DNA of 64,000 nt, from NCBI GenBank assembly GCA_051000755.1, contig JBPCNZ010000072.1, positions 1-64,000 on the forward strand, written 5' to 3'. The notes under the pieces were generated by a model. It was not told where the DNA came from. It saw only the letters and a program-made list of their open reading frames with translations, and made no database searches. Positions 41,855 to 51,435 of the stretch are shown piece by piece. The position numbers and the translations under genes are program-made. How positions within the stretch are numbered: position 1 is the stretch's first letter; each line of letters begins with the position of its first letter. This DNA comes from JALZAH01 sp051000755 (GTDB taxonomy: Bacteria; Actinomycetota; Acidimicrobiia; Acidimicrobiales; Palsa-688).

Positions 41855-43233
41855 CAGTGGGCCCCGACGAGTGACGAGGACGACCTCAGAGCCGCCCGCA
41901 GGCTGGCCCCGTCGGCGGGGACGATCTCCACCGGGCGGGGCAATTCCCCAGGTGTGCTGCCATCGAGGAAGCGACCGCCGGTCAGGCACGAGTCGGGCAC
42001 CAGGTAGCGCCGACCGGTGGGGGCGCGCTCGAGGGTGGCCGCCAGGTCGGGCCCGGTGAGCAGGCCGGCGACCCCGGTGTTGCCACCGAAGAACGTGTTC
42101 TCCACCACCACGACTTCGACGTCGTCTCGGACGGAGGCCACCAGTGGGGCCAGGATGGCGCGGCCGTAGGTGCCGGTGAGGATGGTGACGGGGGCTTTCG
42201 GCGACGCCCCGAGCGTGATGGTGCCCGGCGCCTGACGGGGGGCCCGGTACCCCTCGGCGGGGGCGCCGTCGACGGAGCCGAAGAAGCCGCCAGGACCGCC
42301 GGTGGGGGCGTCATCGCGCCCTTCGAAGCGGGCCTCGAACACCCTCGCCATGCCGACGCCGTTCTCCTGCTGGGCGATGTCGCCGTACGAAGCAAGAGAG
42401 GGGAATGGCCTCCCCGCCACCAGGTAGTACTCATCGGCGGCATACACCAGGCGGCGGCTCAGCGCCGAGACGAACCGCTCCTGCCAGGCCTCCACGGTGT
42501 CGATCACAGCGCCGGCCTCGGCCGCGGTGTGGGGCCGCATGGTCCCCTCCACGTTGTAGCGGCTGACTCCGAGCGGGACGCAGGCCACGGTGGCCAGGTC
42601 CGGGTAGCGGTCGGCCACCCCGATGAGGGTGTCCTCCAGGATGGCCCCGTCGTTGACACCGGGGCAGACCACGACCTGGCCGTGGACCTCGATGCCGTGA
42701 TCGAGCAGGGCCCGCAGCCACCGCAGGCTGGTCGCTCCCCGCCGGTTGCGCAGCATCCGGGAGCGCACGTCGGGGTCGGTGGCGTGGATGCTCACCCACA
42801 GGGGGGACAGGCCCTCGGTGATGACGCGTTCGAGATCGGCCTCGGTGAAGCGGGTGAGGGTGGTGAAGTTGCCGTAGAGAAACGACAGGCGGTAGTCGTC
42901 GTCGCGGGTGTACAGGCTCTTTCGCATCCCTTTGGGCAACTGGTGGATGAAGCAGAACTCGCAATGGTTGTCGCACGTGCGGACCCGGTCGAACAGGGCC
43001 GCGTCCACCTCGATCCCGAGGGGCTCATTGCCGTGGCGGCGCACGGTCACCGGCAGCTCCAGGCCGCCGCGGCGAACCTCGAGGTCCAGCTCCGGGCGGT
43101 CGGCCAGGAGCTGGTAGGCGATGATGTCTCGGGGGAGCTGGCCGTCCATGGTGACGATCTCGTCGCCGGGGAGCAGACCGGCCCGGGCGGCAGGCGACCC
43201 GGGGGTCACCGCCACCACACGGGGCAGTGACAT
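41854..43233 (-). CDS. DUF512 protein (PDZ plus radical-SAM-like Fe-S)
   Basis: 459-aa protein: an N-terminal PDZ-like domain (VVAVTPGSPAARAGLLPGDE), then a cysteine cluster CDNHCEFCFIHQLPKGMR typical of a radical-SAM-like Fe-S site, a TIM-barrel-like middle and the DUF512 C-terminus (GTYGRAILAPLV). Such genes sit beside der in many Actinobacteria and Firmicutes, and the family function is not settled. The ATG at 43233 is chosen because upstream sequence belongs to the ispH promoter zone. Confidence 0.9.
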   Translation of the reverse strand: MSLPRVVAVTPGSPAARAGLLPGDEIVTMDGQLPRDIIAYQLLADRPELDLEVRRGGLELPVTVRRHGNEPLGIEVDAALFDRVRTCDNHCEFCFIHQLPKGMRKSLYTRDDDYRLSFLYGNFTTLTRFTEADLERVITEGLSPLWVSIHATDPDVRSRMLRNRRGATSLRWLRALLDHGIEVHGQVVVCPGVNDGAILEDTLIGVADRYPDLATVACVPLGVSRYNVEGTMRPHTAAEAGAVIDTVEAWQERFVSALSRRLVYAADEYYLVAGRPFPSLASYGDIAQQENGVGMARVFEARFEGRDDAPTGGPGGFFGSVDGAPAEGYRAPRQAPGTITLGASPKAPVTILTGTYGRAILAPLVASVRDDVEVVVVENTFFGGNTGVAGLLTGPDLAATLERAPTGRRYLVPDSCLTGGRFLDGSTPGELPRPVEIVPADGASLRAALRSSSSLVGAH

Positions 43234-43283
43234 GGTCAGGCCAGCGTACCGCCAAGAGAGGCGGGGCCGGGTACCGTGGTTTG
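43234..43283. promoter_or_regulatory. 50-nt divergent promoter region
   Basis: Separates the DUF512/der operon (minus) from ispH (plus). It is too short for extensive control; promoters must lie here or within coding ends. Confidence 0.4.
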
Positions 43284-44333
43284 GTGGCTGTCGACCGGGT
43301 ACTGCTGGCATCGCCGCGGGGCTTCTGCGCCGGGGTGGAGATGGCGATCAAAGCCCTGGCGTGGATGGTCCGGGTCTTCGACCAGCCCGTCTACTGCTAT
43401 CACGAGATCGTCCACAACCGCTTCGTGGTCGACCACTTCCGGGACCTGGGCGTGATCTTCGTCGATGACATCGCCGAGGTGCCCGACGGCGCGCCACTCA
43501 TGCTCTCGGCCCACGGCACCGCCCCCGATGTGGTGACCGCGGCCCACGACAACGGCGGCTCGGTCGTCAACGCCGCCTGCCCCCTGGTGGTCAAGGTCCA
43601 CCACGAGGTGAAGATGCGCGCCGGGAAGGGCTACAGCATCGTCTACGTCGGCCACGAGGGCCATCAGGAAGCGGTCGGGACCATGGCCGTCGCCCCCGAC
43701 GCCGTGCACCGGGTGGAGTCGGTGGCCGAGATCGAGGCCCTTCCCGACTTCGACAGCCCGGTGGCGTTCCTGGCTCAGACGACCCTCGCGGTCGACGAGT
43801 GGCAGGTGCTGCTCGACGCCGCCCGCGACCGCTGGCCGGACCTGTGGGTGCCGGGCAACTCCGACCTGTGCTTCGCCACCACCAACCGCCAGGCCGCCCT
43901 CAAGGCCATCGCCGGTCGCTGCGACGCCCTGATCGTCATCGGCAGTGCCAACTCGTCCAACACCCTGGCCCTGGTCCGCACCGCCCGGGCCGCCGGGTGC
44001 CCCTGGGTGGAGCGCTACAACGGAGCCGACGAGGTCCCCGACGACCTGGACGGCACCGTCGGGGTCATCGCCGGCGCGTCTGCCCCCGAGAGCCTGGTCA
44101 GCGCCGTCGTCGAGCGCCTGGCCCCCGCTGAGGGCACCGAGGAGGTCATCGCCGTGGACGAGGACCAGTACTTCCCCCTCCCCCGCGAGCTCCGCAACCT
44201 GCTCCGTCGGGTGTCGGCCAGCGCGGCCATGGCGAGCCTGGCCCCGGCGGCGGACCCCACCGCGGGGAGGCCGGGAGGCCTCGACGACCGTGGCATCTCC
44301 GCCACCGACGTCATCGCCTCCCTGGCCCACTGA
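43284..44333 (+). CDS. ispH: 4-hydroxy-3-methylbut-2-enyl diphosphate reductase
   Basis: 349 aa, last enzyme of the MEP isoprenoid pathway, a 4Fe-4S protein. The three cluster cysteines are visible in SPRGFCAGVEMA, VNAACPLVVKVH and AARAAGCPWV. The catalytic Glu lies within the conserved TTLAVDEW region. GTG at 43284 gives the usual VAVDRVLLA N-terminus; the open frame upstream has no support. Cytosolic. Confidence 0.96.
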   Translation: MAVDRVLLASPRGFCAGVEMAIKALAWMVRVFDQPVYCYHEIVHNRFVVDHFRDLGVIFVDDIAEVPDGAPLMLSAHGTAPDVVTAAHDNGGSVVNAACPLVVKVHHEVKMRAGKGYSIVYVGHEGHQEAVGTMAVAPDAVHRVESVAEIEALPDFDSPVAFLAQTTLAVDEWQVLLDAARDRWPDLWVPGNSDLCFATTNRQAALKAIAGRCDALIVIGSANSSNTLALVRTARAAGCPWVERYNGADEVPDDLDGTVGVIAGASAPESLVSAVVERLAPAEGTEEVIAVDEDQYFPLPRELRNLLRRVSASAAMASLAPAADPTAGRPGGLDDRGISATDVIASLAH

Positions 44334-44448
44334 ACGCCGCCTGGATCGGCTCCGGTCACCTCGGCGGCCGATGCCCGGCGGGTGTCGGGTCCTTGCCGCC
44401 CGGGTTCGTCGTGGGCCCGGGCGTGGGCCGCGGCGGTCGCGTGGAGCC

Positions 44449-45159
44449 TCAGCCGGGCGCCACCTGGCCGGTCCGCCCGGCCCGGGCCATGGCCTCGTCG
44501 AAGAGCCGCTGGAGCTCGGTCGAGAGCACGACGGTGGTCTCCTTGACGGCCCGGCGGGAGACCCGGCCTCCGCCTTCGGAACGGGACGGCGGGGCGATGG
44601 GGGGACCGACGATCATGTGGAGCTTCACCGGACGGAAGAGTTTGGCCCCCCTCGGAAGCGCCCACTCGCTGCCGCCGATGCCGACCGGGATGATGGGCAC
44701 GCCGATGCGGGCGGCGACGAAGACGGCGCCCTCGAAGAGGGGATGCACGACCGGTCCCTTCTGACGGGTGCCCTCGGGGTACAGGACGACCGGCTCACCC
44801 TGGCGCACCGCCGTCTCGCATGCCCGCAATGCCTCCCGATCCGGCATACCTCGGTGGACCGGTATGCCACCGAGAGACGTTAGAAACCGGGCCGACCAGC
44901 CGTACTTCCACGCGCTGTCCTTTCCGATGAAGCGCAGGCGGCGCCGGGTCAGGCAGCCGCAGAGGAAGGTGTCGATGATGGAGCGGTGCACGGGGGCGAG
45001 GACATACCCGCCCGTCTTCGGGATGTGCTCTCGGCCGGTGATCTCTACCCTCCAGACCAGGCGGCACACGACCTCGACCACCCCCCGGGCGAAGGCGTAC
45101 CAGGCCAACCCGATCCGTCCCAGTGGCCCGGCCCCGTCCGGCACCGACGGCTCAGCCAC
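44449..45159 (-). CDS. plsC: 1-acyl-glycerol-3-phosphate acyltransferase
   Basis: 236-aa membrane-associated acyltransferase. Motif I reads APVHRSIIDTF (H-x4-D), motif III YPEGTRQ and motif IV VPIIPVGIGG, all intact. It acylates lysophosphatidate in phospholipid synthesis. It overlaps the end of cmk by 8 nt, the usual actinobacterial cmk-plsC pairing. Confidence 0.93.
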   Translation of the reverse strand: MAEPSVPDGAGPLGRIGLAWYAFARGVVEVVCRLVWRVEITGREHIPKTGGYVLAPVHRSIIDTFLCGCLTRRRLRFIGKDSAWKYGWSARFLTSLGGIPVHRGMPDREALRACETAVRQGEPVVLYPEGTRQKGPVVHPLFEGAVFVAARIGVPIIPVGIGGSEWALPRGAKLFRPVKLHMIVGPPIAPPSRSEGGGRVSRRAVKETTVVLSTELQRLFDEAMARAGRTGQVAPG

Positions 45160-45832
45160 GGTCGTCGCCCCCGGAGGAGTTGCCGGCTCCGGTGCCGGTC
45201 GCCTCCTCCACCAGGGCCAGGACGGCCTCGACGACGTCGTCGATGCTGCGGCCGGTGGTGTCGACGGCGATGGCGTCGTCGGCGATGGCGAGCGGGGACG
45301 CGGCCCGGGTGGAGTCGACGTGGTCGCGCCGGGCGATGTCGGCCGCCACCTTGTCGTAGTGCATGTCGAGCATCTCCTTGCTGCGCCGGCCGGCCCGCTC
45401 GGCGTCCTCGGCGGTGAGGAAGATCTTGATCGTCGCCGACGGGAACACCACGGTTCCGATGTCGCGGCCCTCGATCACCCCGCCACCATGGGCCGCGGCC
45501 CACTCACGCTGGCGTTGCACCAGCTCGTGGCGGACCTCGGTATTGGCCGCCACCGTGCTCACCGCCCGGGTCACCTCGGGGCTGCGGATCTCGATGGTGG
45601 CGTCCGCCCCGTCGACCTGGACGCGCTCGCCGACGTCGAGGTCCATGGCCTGGGCCAGGCGGGCGACGGGCTCGGCGTCGTCGGGATCGATGCCGCGACG
45701 CATGGCCGCGAAGGCGACCGCCCGGTACATGGCGCCGGTGTCGAGATAGTCCAAGCCGAGGCGGTCGGCGACGGCGCGGGCCACCGTGGATTTGCCCGAC
45801 CCGGCCGGACCGTCGATGGCTATGACCTGCAT
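45152..45832 (-). CDS. cmk: Cytidylate kinase
   Basis: 226 aa. P-loop DGPAGSGKSTVARAVA at the N-terminus, LDTGAMYRAVA for nucleotide binding, GRDIGTVVFP and RRSKE in the lid. It phosphorylates CMP/dCMP. It overlaps aroA by 13 nt and plsC by 8 nt within a core operon. Confidence 0.96.
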   Translation of the reverse strand: MQVIAIDGPAGSGKSTVARAVADRLGLDYLDTGAMYRAVAFAAMRRGIDPDDAEPVARLAQAMDLDVGERVQVDGADATIEIRSPEVTRAVSTVAANTEVRHELVQRQREWAAAHGGGVIEGRDIGTVVFPSATIKIFLTAEDAERAGRRSKEMLDMHYDKVAADIARRDHVDSTRAASPLAIADDAIAVDTTGRSIDDVVEAVLALVEEATGTGAGNSSGGDDRG

Positions 45833-47127
45833 CGGTGGAGATCCTCCTCGAAACCGGGGTAGCTGGTGGCGACGGCATCCCAGCCCTTGATCGTCACGCC
45901 CCCGGACGTGGCGAGGGCGGCGACGGCGAGGGCCATGGCCACCCGGTGGTCCCCGTGGGAGTGGACGGCGCCGCCCGGCAGAGGCCTGCCCCCCGTGCCG
46001 ACCACGATCAGGCCGTCCGGGCGGTCCGTGACATCGGCACCGACCGCCCGCAGCTCGGAGGTCACCGTGGCGATCCGATCGGTCTCCTTGACCCGCAGCT
46101 CGGCGGCATCGGCGAAGACGGTGATCCCCTCGGCGAAAGCGGCAGCCACGGCCAGGACAGGGATCTCGTCGATGACGCCCGCCACCTCGGCGCCGCCCAC
46201 CTCGGTGCCCCGCAACAAGGCCCCCCGGACCCGCAGGTCGGCTGTCCGGTCGGTGCGGCTCGTCGCTTCCACGGTGATGTCGGCACCCATCCGCTCGAGC
46301 ACGGCCAGGAACCCGGCCCGGCCGGGACCGACGTACACGTGCTCGATGACCAGGTCGCTGCCGGCCACGATGCTGGCCGCCACCGCCCAGAAGGCAGCCT
46401 GGGAGGGATCGCCGGGCACGTCCACGTCAACCGGGCGCAACGCGGAGCGCCGCACCGTGACGGCCCCGTCGGCAACGCTCACGTCGGCGCCGGCGACGGC
46501 CAGCATGTCCTCGGTGTGGGTTCTGGTGGGGGTGGGTTCGTGCACGGTGGTGCGGCCTTCGGCGCTCAGACCGGCGAGGAGTATGGCCCCTTTGACCTGG
46601 GCCGACGCGACAGGCGGGCGGTAGTCGATCCCGTGCAGGGCGCCCCCCCGGATCACCAGGGGCGCATATCGCCCGCCGCCGCGCCCGTCGATGGTCGCCC
46701 CCATGGCCCGCAACGGCTCGGTGACCCGGTCCATGGGCCGGGCCCCGACGGAGTCGTCGCCGGCCAGGACACTCAGCCCCGAGAGGCCGGCGGACCATCC
46801 CGCCAACAGGCGCAGGGCGGTACCGGAGTTGCCCACGTCGATGACCGAGGCGGGCTCGCCGAGGCGGTCGGGGCCACCGGTCACGGCGACGCTGGTCGGG
46901 GAGCGCCGCTCGACGTCAGCGCCATAGGCCACCATCGCCGCGGTGGTGGCGGCGACATCCAGGCCCGTCGACAGGCCGGTGATCTGCGAGCGTCCGTCGG
47001 CCCTTGCCGCCAGCAGCAGGGCCCGATGCGAGATCGACTTGTCCCCCGGGACGGCCAGACGACCTCGGAGCGGCGATCCGAGGGCCGGGCCGGCGGAGAA
47101 ACCACCACCGATCCCGGTGGCGGTCAT
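45820..47127 (-). CDS. aroA: 3-phosphoshikimate 1-carboxyvinyltransferase (EPSP synthase)
   Basis: 435 aa with the full family pattern: GDKSISHRALLLAA, GNSGTALRLLAG, the KGAILLAGL segment, KETDRI, and HGDHRVAMALAVAAL. It makes EPSP in aromatic amino-acid synthesis. The ATG at 47127 overlaps the tyrA stop (ATGA); the frame open to 47802 is only shadow of tyrA. Confidence 0.96.
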   Translation of the reverse strand: MTATGIGGGFSAGPALGSPLRGRLAVPGDKSISHRALLLAARADGRSQITGLSTGLDVAATTAAMVAYGADVERRSPTSVAVTGGPDRLGEPASVIDVGNSGTALRLLAGWSAGLSGLSVLAGDDSVGARPMDRVTEPLRAMGATIDGRGGGRYAPLVIRGGALHGIDYRPPVASAQVKGAILLAGLSAEGRTTVHEPTPTRTHTEDMLAVAGADVSVADGAVTVRRSALRPVDVDVPGDPSQAAFWAVAASIVAGSDLVIEHVYVGPGRAGFLAVLERMGADITVEATSRTDRTADLRVRGALLRGTEVGGAEVAGVIDEIPVLAVAAAFAEGITVFADAAELRVKETDRIATVTSELRAVGADVTDRPDGLIVVGTGGRPLPGGAVHSHGDHRVAMALAVAALATSGGVTIKGWDAVATSYPGFEEDLHRCRS

Positions 47128-48197
47128 GGTCCCAGCCGCCGATGAGAGACGCGGAACTGCCGCTCGGTGAGGACGGTCCGCACCGCCTCGAGGGCGGAGG
47201 TGGCGATCACCAGGACCAGCACCCCCCGGTCCCCCTCGACGGAGTGGGCGACCTCCATGTCGTAGATGTTGACCCCCATCTCGCCGAGAAGGGTGGTGAC
47301 CTCGGCGAACACGCCCGGGCGGTCGGGCACGGGTATGCGCAGCTCGACCGACTCCCCTGCCGGCAGACCAGCGGACGGCAGGTTGACCCGGGCTTCCCGA
47401 GCCGACTCCAGCCAGGTCAGGAGGCCTTCCCGGTTGCCGTCGACCACGAGCTTGCGGACGTGGGCCAGGGCTTCGGTGAGCCCGTCGAGTGCTTCGAGGA
47501 TGCCCTCCCGGTTGTCGACGCAGATGTCGGGCCAGATCCCGGGGTGGCCGGCGGCGATGCGGGTCATGTCCCGGAACCCCCCTGCGGCCAGGCGCAACAG
47601 CGTCCCGTGCTCGACCGAGGCGCGGGCGGCCAGGTTCATCAGGGATGTGGCCGTCAGGTGGGGCACGTGGGAGACCATGGCCACCAGATCGTCGTGGCGG
47701 CGGGGGGGCAAAGCGACCGCCGTGGCGCCGAGGAGGCCGACGACCCCGGCGACGAGGGCGTAGGCATCCGGGTCGGTCACCTCGGTCGGGGTGAGCACCC
47801 ACGTGGCGCCCATGAACAGATCGGGGTCAGCCCCGTCCACGCCCTCCTGCTCGGAACCGGCCATCGGGTGCCCGCCGACGAAGCGAGGATGAGCCACCGC
47901 GGTCACGATGGCGTCCTTGACCCCGGCCACGTCGGTGACCACGGCCCGTCCCCGCAGGGCTTTGAGGGCCTCGTCCACGGTGCTACCGGCCGGGGTGGCG
48001 ACGAAGACCACGTCGGCGTCGAGGTCGTAGCCCTCCGAATCGAGGGCGCCGAGCTCCAGGGCTCGGGCCGAATGGGAGGCGTCGGCATCGGTGCCGGTGA
48101 CCACCCAGCCCCGCCGACGCAGCGCCAAGCCGAGCGAGCCGCCGACCAGGCCCGTGCCCACCACCTGAGCCCGGGGGTGGGCACTCAGGCCGTTCAT
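47124..48197 (-). CDS. tyrA: Prephenate dehydrogenase with ACT domain
   Basis: 357-aa NAD(P)-dependent enzyme of tyrosine synthesis. Rossmann motif VVGTGLVGGSLGLAL at the N-terminus, GGHPMAGSEQEGVDGAD with the catalytic His, and HDDLVAMVSHVPHL. A C-terminal ACT domain (ELRIPVPDRPGVFAEVTTLL) suggests allosteric control by an amino acid. ATG at 48197, with a GTG two codons upstream as alternative. Confidence 0.95.
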   Translation of the reverse strand: MNGLSAHPRAQVVGTGLVGGSLGLALRRRGWVVTGTDADASHSARALELGALDSEGYDLDADVVFVATPAGSTVDEALKALRGRAVVTDVAGVKDAIVTAVAHPRFVGGHPMAGSEQEGVDGADPDLFMGATWVLTPTEVTDPDAYALVAGVVGLLGATAVALPPRRHDDLVAMVSHVPHLTATSLMNLAARASVEHGTLLRLAAGGFRDMTRIAAGHPGIWPDICVDNREGILEALDGLTEALAHVRKLVVDGNREGLLTWLESAREARVNLPSAGLPAGESVELRIPVPDRPGVFAEVTTLLGEMGVNIYDMEVAHSVEGDRGVLVLVIATSALEAVRTVLTERQFRVSHRRLGP

Positions 48198-48292
48198 CGC
48201 CACGGGCGAGGACCGACGGGGGCGTTGGGCACGGCTGGCCAGGTTAGAACCTCACGGGGCCAAGGCCGAAACGGGGCCGGGCCCGCCCGGGC

Positions 48293-49027
48293 TCAGACCG
48301 GGGCCAGGGCGCCCGCCTGCATGGCGCTGATGGCCCCCGCCAGGCCGCCGTCGTCGGGGAGGGACGTGAAGGTGCCGGTCTGGGCATAGATGGATCCGCT
48401 GACCAAGCCGACCACCTGCAGGTAGTGGCCCTTGGCGTCGGCCTTCGTCGACCGCTCCCCCCTGGCACCGTCCAGTCCGTCGATGACGAACGGCTCCGAG
48501 GGGGCCACTCCGTACGATCCCGCCAGTTGGCTGTTGAAGTACTCCGCGGCTCCCTCGGCGCAGCTGAACTGGGTCAGCAGGACCTGGATCTGCTCGCCGG
48601 CCCCGCGGTCGATCCACACTCGTTGAACCGCGCCCTCGAAGCCGTCGCGAACCAACTCGGCTCCGGCCTGGCTGGGGAGCTGGGATACGGCGGCCAACTG
48701 CGGGGCGCTGAGCACTCCGGCATGCACGGCCTGATCCGGCTGGCGCACGAACCCAGCGGGAGGGTCGAGCACCACACTGCCGAGCCGGGGGCCGACGTTG
48801 CCTTCCGGGGCGGCCGGGCAGACCGGCGTCGCCGAGGGGGGGCCACCCGGCGCCGGGACGAGGCGGACGATGAGGTGGTGGTGGTGGTGGTGGTGGGGAT
48901 TGGCGTGCACGGTGGCCACGCCGGCTATTCCCGCCCCGATCAGGACCACGATGGCCCCGAGGAGCAGGGACCGAAGCCGGGACCACGGGCCTCGCCCCCC
49001 GCCGCCTTCGCTCATGCCTTCGCTCAT
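48293..49027 (-). CDS. Membrane-anchored protein with natural seven-His run
   Basis: 244 aa: one N-terminal helix (LLLGAIVVLIGAGIAGVATV) followed at once by NPHHHHHHHLIV and a mostly beta exported domain (FVRQPDQAVHAGVLSAPQL, SCAEGAAEYFNSQLA). No named family is recognised. The His run directly outside the membrane could bind metal ions or sense pH, which is speculation. Two in-frame ATGs (49027, 49015) follow GGAGGG. It lies between rluB and tyrA in the same direction. Confidence 0.7.
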   Translation of the reverse strand: MSEGMSEGGGGRGPWSRLRSLLLGAIVVLIGAGIAGVATVHANPHHHHHHHLIVRLVPAPGGPPSATPVCPAAPEGNVGPRLGSVVLDPPAGFVRQPDQAVHAGVLSAPQLAAVSQLPSQAGAELVRDGFEGAVQRVWIDRGAGEQIQVLLTQFSCAEGAAEYFNSQLAGSYGVAPSEPFVIDGLDGARGERSTKADAKGHYLQVVGLVSGSIYAQTGTFTSLPDDGGLAGAISAMQAGALAPV

Positions 49028-49035
49028 CCCTCCGG

Positions 49036-49851
49036 TCACCGCGAGGGGTGCGGATGGTGAGCGGCCGCCGTCTCCAGCGCCCGAACCTCCTCGGCGGTCA
49101 GCGGCCGCCACGAACCGGGAGGCAGGGACCGGTCCGCCACCGGGCCGAACCGTGTCCGCACCAGGCGGCGCACCGGGTGACCGACGGCCTCGCACATGCG
49201 GCGGACCTGGCGGTTGCGTCCTTCGTGGATGACGATCCGCAACACCGATGGTGCCACCCGCGCCACCCGGGCCGGTGCGGTCGGCCCGTCATCGAGATCG
49301 ACCCCCTCCCGGAGGTGGCGGATCTCGGCCGGTCGCGGCGTCCCCTCCACCTCGGCCAGGTACTCCTTGTCCACACCGAAGCGGGGATGGGTCAGCCGGT
49401 AGGTGAGATCCCCGTCGTTGGTCACGATGAGCAGGCCCTCGGTGTCACGGTCGAGCCGTCCCACGGTGTGAACCCGGGGCTCGCCGGGAACGAGGCCCAG
49501 GACGGTGGGCCGGCCCTGGGGATCGGACGCGGTGGTCACCACCCCCAATGGCTTGTTGACCAGATAGTGGACCAGGCCGGGCCGGATGGACACGGCGACA
49601 TCGTCGATGACGATGCGGTCCACATCGGCGTCGATTCGCCGGCCGAGCACCACCACCTCCCCGTCGACCTTGACCCGACCGTCGGCGATCAGCTCCTCGC
49701 AGGCCCGCCGGCTCCCGATGCCGATGCGGGCCAGGACCTTCTGCAGGCGTTCGCCTTCTCGGTCGGCGACGGCCGGGACCCTGCCGGCATCGGAGTCTGT
49801 GCCGGCGTCGGAGTCTGTGCCGGCGTCGGATCGGGGCGGGGTGGCGGTCAC
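49036..49851 (-). CDS. rluB: rRNA pseudouridine synthase (RsuA/RluB family)
   Basis: 271 aa: an S4 RNA-binding domain (RLQKVLARIGIGSRRACEEL) and a synthase core with the catalytic Asp in VGRLDRDTEGLLIVTNDGD. An acidic, repeated N-terminal leader (DAGTDSDAGTDSDAG) is unusual. The GTG start overlaps the scpB stop (GTGA), the classical scpA-scpB-rluB arrangement. Modifies 23S or 16S rRNA; which one is not decided by sequence reading. Confidence 0.93.
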   Translation of the reverse strand: MTATPPRSDAGTDSDAGTDSDAGRVPAVADREGERLQKVLARIGIGSRRACEELIADGRVKVDGEVVVLGRRIDADVDRIVIDDVAVSIRPGLVHYLVNKPLGVVTTASDPQGRPTVLGLVPGEPRVHTVGRLDRDTEGLLIVTNDGDLTYRLTHPRFGVDKEYLAEVEGTPRPAEIRHLREGVDLDDGPTAPARVARVAPSVLRIVIHEGRNRQVRRMCEAVGHPVRRLVRTRFGPVADRSLPPGSWRPLTAEEVRALETAAAHHPHPSR

Positions 49852-50507
49852 GCCACGGTCCCGCCGGGCCCGTCCGCCTCATCGTCGCCGTACGTCCCCT
49901 TGCCCGAGGGCGTTGGATCGCTGACGGCGCTCTCCTGCTGGACCGGGCGGGACCCGAGCAGGCTGTGCTCGAGGGCCTCCATGACCTCCGCCCCGGGCAC
50001 GAACTCGGCCAGGGGGGGAAGGTCCCCAATTCGATCGAGGCCGAGACGCTCGAGGAACAACGACGTCGTCCCGTAGAGAACGGCCTGGCCGGGGCCGGGA
50101 TCGCGGCCGACCTCGCCGACGAAACCCCGCTGGACGAGCGTGCGCAGCACACCGTCGGCGTTGACCCCGCGGATGGCCGCCACCTGGGCTCGGGAGACGG
50201 GCTGCTTGTAGGCCACGATGGCCAGCGTTTCGAGGGCGGCGGCCGACAACCGGGCGCTCTGGCCCTCGAGGACGAACCGCTCCACGTATGGCGCCAGATC
50301 CTGGTGGCTCTGGAACCGGTAGCCGCCCGCCACGCGAGCCAGGGTGAAACCCCGGTCGGCCTCGGTGTAGTCGGCGGCCAGGGACGCGCACAGCTCCTCC
50401 ACCCGCCCGGGGGAGATCTCCAGCAGTTGGGCCAGGATCCCCGGCTCCACCGGGACATCGGAAACCATGAGGATGGCCTCGATGGCTCGTTGGGCCTCAC
50501 TGGCCAC
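49848..50507 (-). CDS. scpB: Segregation and condensation protein B
   Basis: 219 aa with two winged-helix domains (AIEAILMVSDVPVEPGILAQLL; ETLAIVAYKQPVSRAQVAAIRG) and an unstructured tail. Kleisin-associated subunit of the SMC complex in chromosome compaction. It lies 42 nt after scpA and overlaps rluB by 4 nt. Confidence 0.95.
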   Translation of the reverse strand: MASEAQRAIEAILMVSDVPVEPGILAQLLEISPGRVEELCASLAADYTEADRGFTLARVAGGYRFQSHQDLAPYVERFVLEGQSARLSAAALETLAIVAYKQPVSRAQVAAIRGVNADGVLRTLVQRGFVGEVGRDPGPGQAVLYGTTSLFLERLGLDRIGDLPPLAEFVPGAEVMEALEHSLLGSRPVQQESAVSDPTPSGKGTYGDDEADGPGGTVA

Positions 50508-50549
50508 GAAGCGCTCCCGTCAGAGCCACCGAAGGGACAGACGACGGCA

Positions 50550-51320
50550 CTATCCCTGGTACTCCTCGACGGGCTCGAGGAGGGCGGCGCCCTCGCCCAG
50601 CCAGGACACGTGCAGCTCGGCGAAGGTCCCGGCCTGGCTCAACTCGATCGAGCCCTGCTTGTACATCTCGAGGAGGGCCAGGAACCGGACGATGACCTCC
50701 AATCGGCTGGGCACCCCGGCGGCGAGCGCCGCGAAGGTGGCCTCCCCCACGCGGGCCAGGTCCATGCTGAGCTCGCTGACGGCGTCGGCCACGCTGAGCC
50801 GGATGGGGGCCACGTGATCGAGCACGACCCGGGCGGCGGGCCGGGGAGCGAGCAAGCTCTCCATGGCGGAGCGCAGAGCGTCGGGGGTCACCCCGGCCAA
50901 GACGTCGGGGGTGAGGGCGGCGAAGCGCTCGTCGAGCCCGGCGGTCCTCGGGTAGCAACCCGAGGCCTGGTCCATGATCCGTATCAGCGAACCGGCCGCG
51001 TCCTTGAACGTCCTGGCCTCGAGCAGGCGGCTGAGGAGCAGGTCACGCTCTTCCCACAGGACCAGTTCCTCCTCCGGCTCCACGTCGGATCGACCGGGCA
51101 GGAGCCGGCGGGTCTTCAGCTCCACCAGGATGACGGCGATGAGCAGGAACTCGGTGGCCACCTCCAGGTCCACGCCCCGCATGTGCTCGATCGTGGCCAG
51201 ATAGGCGTCCACGATCGATGATACAGAGACCTCCCATAGGTCCACCTGTTCACGGTTGATGAGATGCAGGAGCAGGTCGAAGGGGCCTTCGAAGACCGGC
51301 GTGCTCACGGTGTAGGGCAC
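50550..51320 (-). CDS. scpA: Segregation and condensation protein A (kleisin)
   Basis: 256 aa. The N-terminal FEGPFDLLLHLINREQVDLWEV motif binds the SMC neck, and the C-terminal winged helix (VVRFLALLEMYKQGSIELSQ in near form) binds the SMC head. First gene of the minus-strand core operon; divergent from trpS across 115 nt. Confidence 0.96.
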   Translation of the reverse strand: MPYTVSTPVFEGPFDLLLHLINREQVDLWEVSVSSIVDAYLATIEHMRGVDLEVATEFLLIAVILVELKTRRLLPGRSDVEPEEELVLWEERDLLLSRLLEARTFKDAAGSLIRIMDQASGCYPRTAGLDERFAALTPDVLAGVTPDALRSAMESLLAPRPAARVVLDHVAPIRLSVADAVSELSMDLARVGEATFAALAAGVPSRLEVIVRFLALLEMYKQGSIELSQAGTFAELHVSWLGEGAALLEPVEEYQG

Positions 51321-51435
51321 CGGACCAGCCTACTGGCGCCGGGTCCCGGCTCCGGCGATGGGGGTGGCGGCACCCGCCCGCAGCCGGGCGGAATACCTGC
51401 AGCGGGCCTCAGTCTGTCCCGTAGCATCCCCAGCC

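Noticed and set aside
45820..47802. 660-aa extended aroA
   Set aside because: The extra N-terminal 225 codons are antisense-like Arg/Pro/Gly sequence over tyrA; the ATG at 47127 overlaps the tyrA stop.
51321..51435. T-box or leader peptide for trpS
   Set aside because: Only 115 nt, no T-box core sequence and no Trp-rich ORF visible.
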